In this document: positions 1 to 6,095 of the stretch, one piece after another
Numbering within the stretch: the first letter of the stretch is position 1
How the letters are laid out: the number at the start of each line of letters is the position of its first letter
Position numbers and translations under genes: made by a program
Notes under the pieces: generated by a model
Told to the model about the DNA's origin: nothing
The model's input: the letters and a program-made list of their open reading frames with translations, nothing else
Database searches by the model: none
Assembly (NCBI GenBank): GCA_023390955.1
Contig: JAEWBW010000636.1
Coordinates: forward strand, 1-8,661
Origin: Pseudomonadota bacterium
GTDB taxonomy: Bacteria > Pseudomonadota > Alphaproteobacteria > Rhizobiales > Xanthobacteraceae
Reading direction: 5' to 3'
Length of the DNA stretch: 8,661 bases

Positions 1-4
1 CCAA

Positions 5-30
5 CCCTCTCCCCGCAAGCGGGGAGAGGG
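5..30. repeat. Palindromic hairpin repeat downstream of the NADH dehydrogenase gene
   Basis: Positions 5-15 and 20-30 are perfect reverse complements (11 bp, CCCTCTCCCCG / CGGGGAGAGGG) around a 4-base CAAG loop. It lies 7 bases beyond the stop of the minus-strand flavoprotein gene, so its transcript would fold it as a strong stem-loop, possibly protecting or ending the mRNA. No T-run follows on the minus strand, so it is not a classical intrinsic terminator. The CTCTCCCC/GGGGAGAG theme is shared with the arms of the larger repeat at 2806-3004, which suggests a dispersed REP-like family. It may extend beyond the left edge. Confidence 0.7.
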
Positions 31-37
31 AGAAGAA

Positions 38-1300
38 TCACCCCACCACTTTACTGCTTCCCTGCGTGATCAGCCGCGCCGCGCGCTGGTCGCGGACGTA
101 GATCCAGAGCCAGCTCAGCGCCACTGCCATCCGATGGCGCAGGCCGATCAGGAAGTAGATGTGGGCGAGGCCCCAGATCCACCACGCGATCGTGCCGCGC
201 AACTTGATGCGGCCGAAATCGATCACCGCCAGCTTCTTTCCGATCTGCGCCAGGCTCCCGGCGTGCTTGTAGCGGAACGGTCCGGCCGTCTTGCCTTCGA
301 TCCGCGCCTTGATCATGTCGGCGACATGGCGACCCTGTTGCTTCGCTGCCGGTGCGATGCCGGGCACCGGCTTGCCCTCCCAGGCATCGATCGTCACGGT
401 GTCGCCGATGGCAAAAATGTCGGGATGACCGGGCACGCTGAGATCGTCGTTGATCTGCACGCGGCCGGCGCGATCGCTAGGGGCGCCCAGCCATTCGGCG
501 GCGGGCGAGGCGCGCACGCCAGCGGCCCAGATCTTCGTCTTCGCGTTCAGCCGCTGCCCGCCATAGACGACGCCCTCGCGGTCGATCTCGGTCACAGGCT
601 GGCCCAGCACGACTTCGACGCCGATCTTTTCCAGCGAGGCTTGCGCGTAGGCGGAGAGATCGTCGGCAAAGCCGGCGAGCACGCGCGGGCCGGCCTCGAT
701 CAGCACGACGCGGGCCTTGCGGGTGTCGATGTTGCGGAAATCGCCGGGCAGCGTGTGATGCGCCATCTCCGCGATGGTGCCTGCGAGCTCGACGCCGGTC
801 GGGCCCGCGCCGATGATGACGAAGGTCAGCCGCGCCGCACGCCGCGCCGGATCGGTCTCGCGCTCGGCCCGCTCGAACGCCACAAGGATGTGCCGGCGCA
901 GCGTGGTTGCGTCCTCCAGCGTCTTCAGGCCCGGCGCCCAGGTCTCCCACTCGTCATGGCCGAAATAGGCGTGGCGCGCGCCGGTCGCGAGCACCAGCGA
1001 ATCGTAGGGCACTTCGCTGCCGTCTTCGAGCAACACAGCGCGCCTGTTTGCGTCGACACCGCTGACGGTGGCGAACAGTGTCGTCACCTCGGGGCGCGTG
1101 CGCATGAGGTAGCGGACCGGCCAGGCAATGTCGCTGGTCGCAAGCGAGGCGGTCGCGACCTGGTAGAGCAGCGGCTGAAAGAGGTGATGGTTGCGGCGAT
1201 CGATCAGCGTAATCTCGACCGGGCTGCCGGCCAGCCGGTAGGTCGTCTCCAACCCGCCAAAGCCGGCTCCGACGATGACGACACGATGCTTTGCAGCCAT
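38..1300 (-). CDS. Type II NADH dehydrogenase-like FAD-dependent oxidoreductase
   Basis: Predicted 420-residue flavoprotein of the NDH-2 family, which oxidises NADH and passes electrons to membrane quinone without pumping protons. Seen in the sequence: an N-terminal FAD dinucleotide fold with GAGFGG at residues 11-16; a second Rossmann motif GAGPTG at 164-169 followed by an acidic residue at E202 at the end of strand two, as expected for NADH preference; the second FAD motif FAIGD at 296-300; and the AAKQQGRHVA stretch at 318-327 typical near the quinone/FAD site. The C-terminus (about 373-401) is rich in Trp, Leu and Ile and fits a membrane-associating amphipathic region. Length is normal for the family. 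An in-frame ATG 66 bases upstream exists, but the ATG at 1300 has a GAGG ribosome site 8 bases before it and begins right at the conserved fold. It is divergent from the binding-protein gene. The family also includes non-respiratory disulfide or quinone reductases, so exact substrate is not certain. Confidence 0.9.
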   Translation of the reverse strand: MAAKHRVVIVGAGFGGLETTYRLAGSPVEITLIDRRNHHLFQPLLYQVATASLATSDIAWPVRYLMRTRPEVTTLFATVSGVDANRRAVLLEDGSEVPYDSLVLATGARHAYFGHDEWETWAPGLKTLEDATTLRRHILVAFERAERETDPARRAARLTFVIIGAGPTGVELAGTIAEMAHHTLPGDFRNIDTRKARVVLIEAGPRVLAGFADDLSAYAQASLEKIGVEVVLGQPVTEIDREGVVYGGQRLNAKTKIWAAGVRASPAAEWLGAPSDRAGRVQINDDLSVPGHPDIFAIGDTVTIDAWEGKPVPGIAPAAKQQGRHVADMIKARIEGKTAGPFRYKHAGSLAQIGKKLAVIDFGRIKLRGTIAWWIWGLAHIYFLIGLRHRMAVALSWLWIYVRDQRAARLITQGSSKVVG

Positions 1301-1308
1301 GGGTAGGG

Positions 1309-1312
1309 CCTC
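1309..1312 (-). promoter_or_regulatory. Ribosome binding site that decides the flavoprotein start
   Basis: On the minus strand GAGG lies 8 bases upstream of the ATG at 1300. It favours this start over the in-frame ATG at 1366, which would add 22 residues that look unlike the family N-terminus. Confidence 0.6.
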
Positions 1313-1457
1313 GATTCGAAATTTGCTCAGGTCCCATTTAAGTGCGGATCGGGGCCTCCGGTCCAATAGCCGTCATCAATCGGCGAATAAGCCTGCGATA
1401 TCGAAAAGCCGCGAAAAAGCGCCGCAGCCCTCGCCTAAGTGAGTAGAACTATAATTC

Positions 1458-1487
1458 TTGCCATTAACGTTCGGGGCGAATTATGGT
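1458..1487 (+). promoter_or_regulatory. Candidate sigma-70-type promoter for the binding-protein gene
   Basis: TTGCCA at 1458-1463 (5 of 6 to the -35 consensus) is followed after 18 bases by TATGGT at 1482-1487 (4 of 6 to the -10 consensus). This would give a leader of about 110 bases before the ATG at 1603. A perfect TATAAT at 1450-1455 is a competing -10, but the expected -35 position (around 1427-1432, GCCCTC) is poor. A short inverted repeat TTCG-GGG-CGAA (1470-1480) lies in the spacer and could be an operator half-site pair. This is hexamer matching by eye only. Confidence 0.3.
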
Positions 1488-1587
1488 GCAGGGATGGGCG
1501 CTGAGCCATTGACGGCTCTCGCGATTTCGCGCCCTAAACGATGTACCCGGACGTCGGCGGCCGCCTGCGTTCCGCATAAAGAAGATT

Positions 1588-1594
1588 GAGGAGG
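1588..1594 (+). promoter_or_regulatory. Strong ribosome binding site of the binding-protein gene
   Basis: GAGGAGG ends 8 bases before the ATG at 1603, ideal spacing. The in-frame GTG at 1597 is only 2 bases downstream of this site, too close to be the start, so the ATG at 1603 is preferred. Confidence 0.75.
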
Positions 1595-1602
1595 GAGTGG
1601 TT

Positions 1603-2775
1603 ATGAAAACGGCATTCTGGCTGGCAGGCGCGGCTGCGCTCGCGCTGGCAAGCCCGGCATTCGCCGGCGACACCATCAAGATCGGTTTCGTCTCGACCTT
1701 CAGCGGCCCGACCGCCGTGATCGGCAACGACATGCGCAACTCGTTCGAGCTGGCGCTCGACCATATGGGCCGCAAGATGGACGGCAAGCCGGTCGAGGTG
1801 ATCTACGAGGACGATCAGCAGAAGCCCGACGTCGGCAAGCAGAAGACCGAGAAGCTGATCCAGTCCGACAAGGTCGACTTCATCGCCGGCTATATCTGGT
1901 CGAACGTGCTGCTGGCCTCGCTGAAGACTGCGGTCGACTCGCAGACCTTCCTGATCTCGGCCAATGCCGGTCCGTCGCAGCTCGCCGGTGAGCTGTGCTC
2001 GCCTTATGTGTTCTCGACCTCCTGGCAGAACGACCAGACGCCGCAGGCGATGGGCCTCTACATGAACCAGAAGGGCGTCAAGAGCGTCTTCCTGATCGGC
2101 CCGAACTACGCTGCCGGCAAGGACATGCTCGCGGGCCTGAAGAGCACCTTCAAGGGTGAGATCATGGGCGAGGAATACACGGTGTGGCCGAGCCAGCTCG
2201 ACTTCTCCGCCGAGCTCTCAAAGGCCCGCGCCTCCGGCGCCGCGTCGATCTTCGTGTTCTATCCGGGCGCTGCCGGCGTGCAGTTCCTCAACCAGTATGC
2301 CCAGGCCGGCCTGAAGAGCACGATGCCGCTCTACACCGCCTTCACCGTCGACGAGCTCTCGCTGCCGCTGCAGAAGGAGAACGCGCTCGGCGTGCCCGGC
2401 GCGCAGGAGTGGGTCAACGACCTGCCCAACGAGCAGAACAAGCGCTTCGTCGCCGACTACCGCAAGAAGTACACCGGTCTCCGCCCGACCTATTACGGTG
2501 CCCAGGCCTATGACGCCGCCCAGCTCATCAACAGCGCCGTCGTCGCAGTGAAGGGCGACACCAGCAAGAAGGACGCGATGAAGGCCGAGATGGAGAAGGC
2601 CAACTTCAAGTCGCTGCGCGGCGCGTTCAAGTTCGGCAAGAACCACATCCCGATCCAGAGCTTCTATCTGCAGGACGTGGTGAAGGACGCCGAAGGCCAG
2701 CTCGCGCTGAAGACCGTCGCCACCATCGTCGAGAACGACCAGGATCGTTTCCACGACAAGTGCCCGATGAAGTGA
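1603..2775 (+). CDS. Periplasmic substrate-binding protein of a LIV/HAAT-family ABC importer
   Basis: Predicted 390-residue secreted binding protein (LivK-like, Peripla_BP_6 type I fold) that captures a small solute in the periplasm and delivers it to an ABC permease. Seen: a signal peptide with basic start MKTAF, a hydrophobic Ala/Leu core and a cleavage site AFA|G after residue 21; the mature start DTIKIGFVSTFSGP (23-36) is typical of the family's first strand and ligand loop; SANAGPSQLAG (119-129) and IGPNYAAGKDM (165-175) match the expected ligand-site loop and hinge region. There are only two cysteines, C132 and C387, likely a disulfide tying the C-terminus to the body. Members like this in Rhizobiales and Rhodopseudomonas often bind aromatic acids as well as amino acids. 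The cognate permease genes lie nearby on the opposite strand with their quiC-like enzyme, so a hydroaromatic or aromatic ligand is my inference. The exact ligand cannot be read from sequence. Confidence 0.9.
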   Translation: MKTAFWLAGAAALALASPAFAGDTIKIGFVSTFSGPTAVIGNDMRNSFELALDHMGRKMDGKPVEVIYEDDQQKPDVGKQKTEKLIQSDKVDFIAGYIWSNVLLASLKTAVDSQTFLISANAGPSQLAGELCSPYVFSTSWQNDQTPQAMGLYMNQKGVKSVFLIGPNYAAGKDMLAGLKSTFKGEIMGEEYTVWPSQLDFSAELSKARASGAASIFVFYPGAAGVQFLNQYAQAGLKSTMPLYTAFTVDELSLPLQKENALGVPGAQEWVNDLPNEQNKRFVADYRKKYTGLRPTYYGAQAYDAAQLINSAVVAVKGDTSKKDAMKAEMEKANFKSLRGAFKFGKNHIPIQSFYLQDVVKDAEGQLALKTVATIVENDQDRFHDKCPMK

Positions 2776-2805
2776 GCTGAACGTAGCTAGCCTCGTATGA
2801 AGGTG

Positions 2806-3004
2806 CCCCTTCTCCCCTTGTGGGAGAAGGTGGCGTAGGCGGCCTTCGGCCGCCGTTCTTGAGAACGCCGAAGCGAAGCTTCGGCTATGGCGCCGGATGA
2901 GGGGTTGTCTCCGCGTAGTCTCTGCGAGCTGTACGCGCGGAGGCGACCCCTCACCCGTCTCGCCGCTACGCGGCGAGCCACCCTCTCCCACAAGGGGAGA
3001 GGGG
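2806..3004. repeat. Composite palindromic intergenic repeat with multiple stems
   Basis: A 199-base element built from nested inverted repeats. The outer arms, 2807-2834 and 2977-3004, are reverse complements at 26 of 28 positions. Each arm is itself a perfect 9-bp hairpin: 2808-2816 with 2822-2830, and 2981-2989 with 2995-3003. Inside lie perfect hairpins at 2838-2854 (GGCGGCC-TTC-GGCCGCC), 2855-2866, 2867-2885 (GCCGAAGC-GAA-GCTTCGGC) and 2959-2977 (CTCGCCGC-TAC-GCGGCGAG), plus a long stem 2894-2915 with 2936-2957 (19 of 22 complementary, most of the rest wobble-compatible). It begins 30 bases after the binding-protein stop, so it could stabilise that mRNA 3' end or limit readthrough. It looks like a REP/RAYT-type or MITE-like dispersed element common between genes in Bradyrhizobiaceae. 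No transposase gene or target duplication is seen here. Confidence 0.85.
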
Positions 3005-3157
3005 AAGAGGCGCGCTTTGCGATAACTTCTGACGTCATTCGTCCGACGTGAGCCTGCCCAAGAACCTCGCGCCGGTCCGATTTCAGACTCAAATCCGCCC
3101 GCAACGCATTCGAAGCTGCCGGCATAGGTTGGGGGCATGTCCGTGGGGGACTTGCCA
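3005..3157. other. Short intergenic stretch, little seen
   Basis: Between the repeat and the small acidic gene I see no further gene. The only notable string is the perfect 8-bp palindrome TGACGTCA at 3030-3037, which could be chance. No good promoter hexamer pair was found, so the small gene may be read from a weak promoter or by readthrough from the binding-protein gene. Confidence 0.4.
3145..3150 (+). promoter_or_regulatory. Candidate ribosome binding site of the small acidic gene
   Basis: GGGGGA lies 7 bases before the ATG at 3158. The upstream in-frame ATG at 3137 has only a G-run ending one base before it, too close to serve, so 3158 is the better start. Confidence 0.45.
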
Positions 3158-3448
3158 ATGAGTGACGAATATTCGCCGCACAACAAGACGCGGAAAATTG
3201 ATTCAACTGCTGATGCTGTCTCGTCCGACGATGCGGTCGAGCACCTGTCTCCACATCTGCTGGAAGAGTTCGACGAGGATGAATCACCGTCGAACGAGGT
3301 GATGCGACTGCTCGAGGAGAATGCACGGCTCCGGGCGCTTGCGGTCGAGCTCTCGAACCTGCTCGGCAACCTGCCCAACGGCGAGTGGGGCGCCGCGTTG
3401 ACGTCCGCAGACGCCATCAGATCCATCCGCCGACGGATTGGAACGTAA
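3158..3448 (+). CDS. Small acidic hypothetical protein with a coiled-coil-like segment
   Basis: Predicted 96-residue cytoplasmic protein that I do not recognise. The first half is hydrophilic and low-complexity, with the acidic run EEFDEDE near residues 36-42. Next comes a heptad-like helical segment (EVMRLLEENARLRALAVELS, about 46-65) and a basic tail with RSIRRRIGT at the end. No signal peptide, membrane helix or catalytic motif is visible. The codons of the second half use the G/C-rich third positions of the neighbours, while the first half has more A/T-ending codons (AAA, ATT, TCA, ACT, GCT), which could mean weak constraint or recent origin. It lies between the repeat and the end of the oppositely oriented quiC-like gene. 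A leucine-rich ENARLR segment resembles short coiled-coil proteins in Rhizobiales, but any role would be a guess. An earlier ATG at 3137 would add 7 residues. Confidence 0.55.
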   Translation: MSDEYSPHNKTRKIDSTADAVSSDDAVEHLSPHLLEEFDEDESPSNEVMRLLEENARLRALAVELSNLLGNLPNGEWGAALTSADAIRSIRRRIGT

Positions 3449-3459
3449 TTGCTACCGCG

Positions 3460-3486
3460 GGATGCGGCGCGACGGGCGCCGTATCC
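3460..3486. terminator. GC-rich stem-loop between convergent genes
   Basis: Bases 3460-3470 pair with 3476-3486 in an 11-bp stem (one G-U pair on the plus strand, one mismatch on the minus strand) around the loop GACGG. It sits in the 41-base gap between the stop of the small acidic gene and the stop of the quiC-like gene, the place for a shared transcription end. There is no T-run on either side, so it may need Rho or act only as a 3' end stabiliser. Confidence 0.45.
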
Positions 3487-3489
3487 GCT

Positions 3490-5361
3490 CTAGACCCGCG
3501 GCATGCTCGCCGGCCGGACCTCGCGCGCTTGCGCCGCGAGCCTGATGCCGGCATTGGCCGCGCCAAAGCCCTGATAGTCGCGGCGCTCGACGATCTCGAA
3601 GAAGAACCGCTCGTCGAAAATGTGGGTGTAGACCTGGAAGAATTCGCCGTCGCCCTCGCGATCATAAAGAATGTGGTTGGCGCGCAGTTGCGCCATCAAC
3701 TCGGGCGCGAGGTCGTACTTGGCTTCGATATCGTCGTAATAGTTGTCGGGGATATCCAGGAAATCGGCACCGCGCGCCCGCATCGCGGCCACCGTGGCAA
3801 AGATGTCCTGGCAGGAAAACGCGACGTGCTGCACGCCTGAGCCGAAGAACTCCGAGATGAAGCGGGCCGGCAGCGTGCGGTTGGCGGAAGAGCCGTTGAG
3901 CACGAAGCGCAGGCTCCGGTCGCCATTGACGATGGCCTGGCTCTGCACCAGCCCACGCGGGTCGGCGATCTCCATCTGCGGCAAGCGCGTCAGGTCAAGA
4001 ATGCCGGTGTAGAACAACAGCCAGGACAGCATCTCGTCATAGGGCATCGACTGCGCGATGTGATCGACCGCGAGCAGCTGATCGGCACCCGCATCGCTCG
4101 CGATGTGCTCGAAATCGGTGTCCCAGTTCTTGCCGGCCTGATCCAGGAAATAGAGCAGGCTGCCGCCGACGCCGTGGATCGCCGGGATCTCCAGCTCGCC
4201 CGGTCCGACCGGCTGATAGAAAGTACGCGCCTTCAGCGTCTCGGCGCGCTGCATGGCAAGGCCGGCATTGTCGACGTCGAGCGCAATCGCGCAGACGCCC
4301 GGTCCGTGGGTGACGTAGTGGGAATGCGCAAAGCCGTCGGTCTCGGAATTGATGACGAGCTCGACCTTGCCCTGCGACCAGCGCTCGACCGCCTTGCTGC
4401 GGTGCTTGCCGGTCTTGCGGAAGCCGAGCTGCGAAAACAGCTGGCCGAGTTCGCCCGCCTTGGTCTCGTTGACGGCGAACTCGACGAAGCCCGTGCCTGT
4501 GCTCTTCGCTCGCGGCGCCAGCGGCTCGCCGACGAGCTTTGGCCAGTCCGGCGCGAGCTGGTCCTGCAGCAGGATCAGCGAGCGCAGGCCATCGACCGCG
4601 GTCTGCGCGGCCGAGCCGGCGCGGAACTGGTCGTTGAAGATTTCGAGCGACCACGGGCCCGCATAACCGGTCGCGGCGATCGCCTGCATGAACTCGCCGA
4701 CCGGCAGATCACCTTGCCCCGGGAAGGAGCGGAAGTGGCGGCTCCACGACAATATGTCGAGCTCGAGCTTTGGTGCGTCCGCAAGCTGCACCAGAAAAAT
4801 CTTGTCGCCGGGAATGGCGCGGATGGCGCGGGTCGGAAAGCCCGGCGCCAGTGAATGGAAGCTGTCGAGGATGACGCCGATGGCGGGATGATCGGCGCGG
4901 CGAACGATCTCCCAGGCGTCGCGATAGTCGTTGACGTGACGCCCCCAGGCCAGCGCCTCATAGCCGACACGCAGGGAGCGTTTTGCGGCGCGCTCGCCCA
5001 GCTCGCGAAAATCGTCCGCGGCGCGGTCGATGCCGCCGAGCGAGACCGGCGACACGTTGCTGCAGATCAGCAGCAGATCGGTGCCGAGCTCCTGCATCAG
5101 ATCGAATTTGCGCTCGGCGCGGGCAAAGTTGCGCGCGCGCTGCGGTTCCGGCATGCCCTCGAAATCGCGGAACGGCTGGAATGCGCAAATCTCGAGGTTG
5201 AGGTCGGCGCACAAGCGCGCCACCTCGCGCGGGCTCGCGCCGAACGACAACAGATCATTCTCGAAGATCTCGACCGATTCGAAGCCGGCCGCGGCAATGG
5301 CGCGAAGCTTCTCGTCCAGCGTGCCGGAGAGGGAGACGGTAGCGATCGAACGCTTGTTCAT
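3490..5361 (-). CDS. quiC: QuiC-like two-domain 3-dehydroshikimate dehydratase with C-terminal HPPD-like domain
   Basis: Predicted 623-residue cytoplasmic enzyme. The N-terminal part (about 1-270) is a xylose-isomerase-like TIM barrel of the 3-dehydroshikimate dehydratase type, which turns 3-dehydroshikimate into protocatechuate in quinate/shikimate catabolism. Four candidate metal ligands are in family positions: E135 (GYEALAWG), D166 (ILDSFHS), Q192 (LVQLADAP) and E240 (WSLEIFND); H169, R65 and R211 are plausible substrate contacts. The C-terminal part (about 285-600) is a vicinal oxygen chelate fold like 4-hydroxyphenylpyruvate dioxygenase, with its iron triad intact: H434 (VDHIAQSM), H512 (VQHVAFSC) and E589 (FFFEIVERRDYQGFG). 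The tail after GFG lacks the usual closing helix sequence of true HPPDs. The architecture and length match Pseudomonas QuiC1. The start overlaps livF by 4 bases (ATGA), with a GGAGGA ribosome site at 5371-5376 inside livF, so it is translationally coupled to the importer. Dehydratase activity is likely; the second domain's role is open. Database names such as sugar phosphate isomerase/HPPD family also fit. Confidence 0.85.
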   Translation of the reverse strand: MNKRSIATVSLSGTLDEKLRAIAAAGFESVEIFENDLLSFGASPREVARLCADLNLEICAFQPFRDFEGMPEPQRARNFARAERKFDLMQELGTDLLLICSNVSPVSLGGIDRAADDFRELGERAAKRSLRVGYEALAWGRHVNDYRDAWEIVRRADHPAIGVILDSFHSLAPGFPTRAIRAIPGDKIFLVQLADAPKLELDILSWSRHFRSFPGQGDLPVGEFMQAIAATGYAGPWSLEIFNDQFRAGSAAQTAVDGLRSLILLQDQLAPDWPKLVGEPLAPRAKSTGTGFVEFAVNETKAGELGQLFSQLGFRKTGKHRSKAVERWSQGKVELVINSETDGFAHSHYVTHGPGVCAIALDVDNAGLAMQRAETLKARTFYQPVGPGELEIPAIHGVGGSLLYFLDQAGKNWDTDFEHIASDAGADQLLAVDHIAQSMPYDEMLSWLLFYTGILDLTRLPQMEIADPRGLVQSQAIVNGDRSLRFVLNGSSANRTLPARFISEFFGSGVQHVAFSCQDIFATVAAMRARGADFLDIPDNYYDDIEAKYDLAPELMAQLRANHILYDREGDGEFFQVYTHIFDERFFFEIVERRDYQGFGAANAGIRLAAQAREVRPASMPRV

Positions 5362-6092
5362 GCTGCGTTATCCTCCATGGCGCCGCCCAGGAAGAGCTGG
5401 CCGATGCGGGGGTCGTTCAGGATCCGCGTCGCGCTGTCGACCATGCGGGTCTGGCCGAGTTCCAGCACGATGCCGAAATCGGAGATCTCCAGCGCCGAGC
5501 GCGCGTTCTGCTCGATCATCAAAATCGTGACGCCGCGGCTGCGCAGGGATTTGAGAATGTCAAAGGTCTGCTGCACCATCAGCGGTGACAGGCCGATCGA
5601 GGGTTCGTCGACCAGCATCAGCTTCGGCTCCAGCAGCAGCGAGCGCGCGATCTCGAGCTGCTTCTGCTCGCCGCCCGAGAGCGTCGAGGCCTGTTGGGTC
5701 GACTTGCGCCGCAGTGCCGGGAACAGGTCGAGCGCGGCTTCGATCCGGCTGGGAAGGTCGATGCCCTTCGCCGCGACGCCGCCGAGCTCGATATTGTGTC
5801 GCACGGAGAGTTCCGGAAAGATGTTGCGTCCCTGCGGCACGTAGCTGATGCCGGCGTTGAGCAGCGCGCGCTGGCTCAGATTGGTGACGTCCTGATTTGC
5901 AAAAGCGATCTTGCCTTCGCGCAGCTTGAGGAGGCCGAAGATCGCCTTGAACACGGTCGACTTGCCGGCGCCGTTGGGGCCGATGATGGTCGTGATCGTG
6001 GCCTGCGGCACCGCGAAGGTGGTGCCGTTGAGGATCGTCATCTTGCCGTAGCCGCCGACGAGATTCTGGACCGAGAGGATCGTTTCGCTCAT
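5358..6092 (-). CDS. livF: LIV-type ABC importer ATPase, LivF-like
   Basis: Predicted 244-residue cytoplasmic ATPase, the second nucleotide-binding subunit of a branched-chain amino acid/aromatic-type importer. Seen: Walker A GPNGAGKS at 38-45, Q-loop glutamine Q87 in YVPQGRNIF, ABC signature LSGGEQ at 138-143, Walker B LMLVDEPS at 158-165 with catalytic E163. The usual switch histidine is glutamine here (Q195 in LMIEQNA), which is normal for LivF proteins and leaves the heterodimer to rely on the histidine in LivG. Length and the YVPQGRNIFPELSV segment are family-typical. It starts 3 bases after livG ends and overlaps the quiC-like start by 4 bases. Its own ribosome site is weak, so translation probably depends on coupling to livG. 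Confidence 0.93.
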   Translation of the reverse strand: MSETILSVQNLVGGYGKMTILNGTTFAVPQATITTIIGPNGAGKSTVFKAIFGLLKLREGKIAFANQDVTNLSQRALLNAGISYVPQGRNIFPELSVRHNIELGGVAAKGIDLPSRIEAALDLFPALRRKSTQQASTLSGGEQKQLEIARSLLLEPKLMLVDEPSIGLSPLMVQQTFDILKSLRSRGVTILMIEQNARSALEISDFGIVLELGQTRMVDSATRILNDPRIGQLFLGGAMEDNAA

Positions 6093-6095
6093 GGC

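Larger units (their letters stand above)
1301..1602. other. Divergent intergenic region, no gene seen
   Basis: About 300 bases separate the starts of two divergent genes, so promoters for both should lie here. I find no convincing protein in either strand: open frames here lack ribosome sites and family features. Visible elements are an AT-rich patch around 1449-1490 containing candidate plus-strand promoter hexamers, an imperfect direct repeat CGAAAAGCCG / CGAAAAAGCG around 1402-1420, a short inverted repeat TTCG-GGG-CGAA at 1470-1480, and a small hairpin GAGCC / GGCTC at 1503-1518. No clear promoter for the minus-strand gene was recognised. Confidence 0.6.

Noticed and set aside
134..1306. 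A 390-codon open frame on the plus strand opposite the flavoprotein gene
   Set aside because: It is antisense to a clear NDH-2 family gene and reads as low-complexity Arg/Ala/Asp-rich sequence with no domain, a common artefact of GC-rich codon use.
2806..3004. CRISPR array
   Set aside because: The repeats are inverted and nested, not evenly spaced direct repeats with unique spacers.
3030..3037. TGACGTCA palindrome as an operator
   Set aside because: A single 8-bp palindrome with no promoter nearby is expected by chance too often to be called a site.
2218..3426. Long minus-strand open frames across the binding-protein 3' half, the repeat and the small gene, including 2787-3326
   Set aside because: They run through the palindromic repeat and antisense to a certain gene, with Arg/Ser-rich translations and no family features. 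The frame is open only because of composition.
5508..5510. Loss of the ABC switch histidine in the LivF-like ATPase (Q195)
   Set aside because: Glutamine at this place is usual in LivF proteins, so it is a family trait and not a defect.
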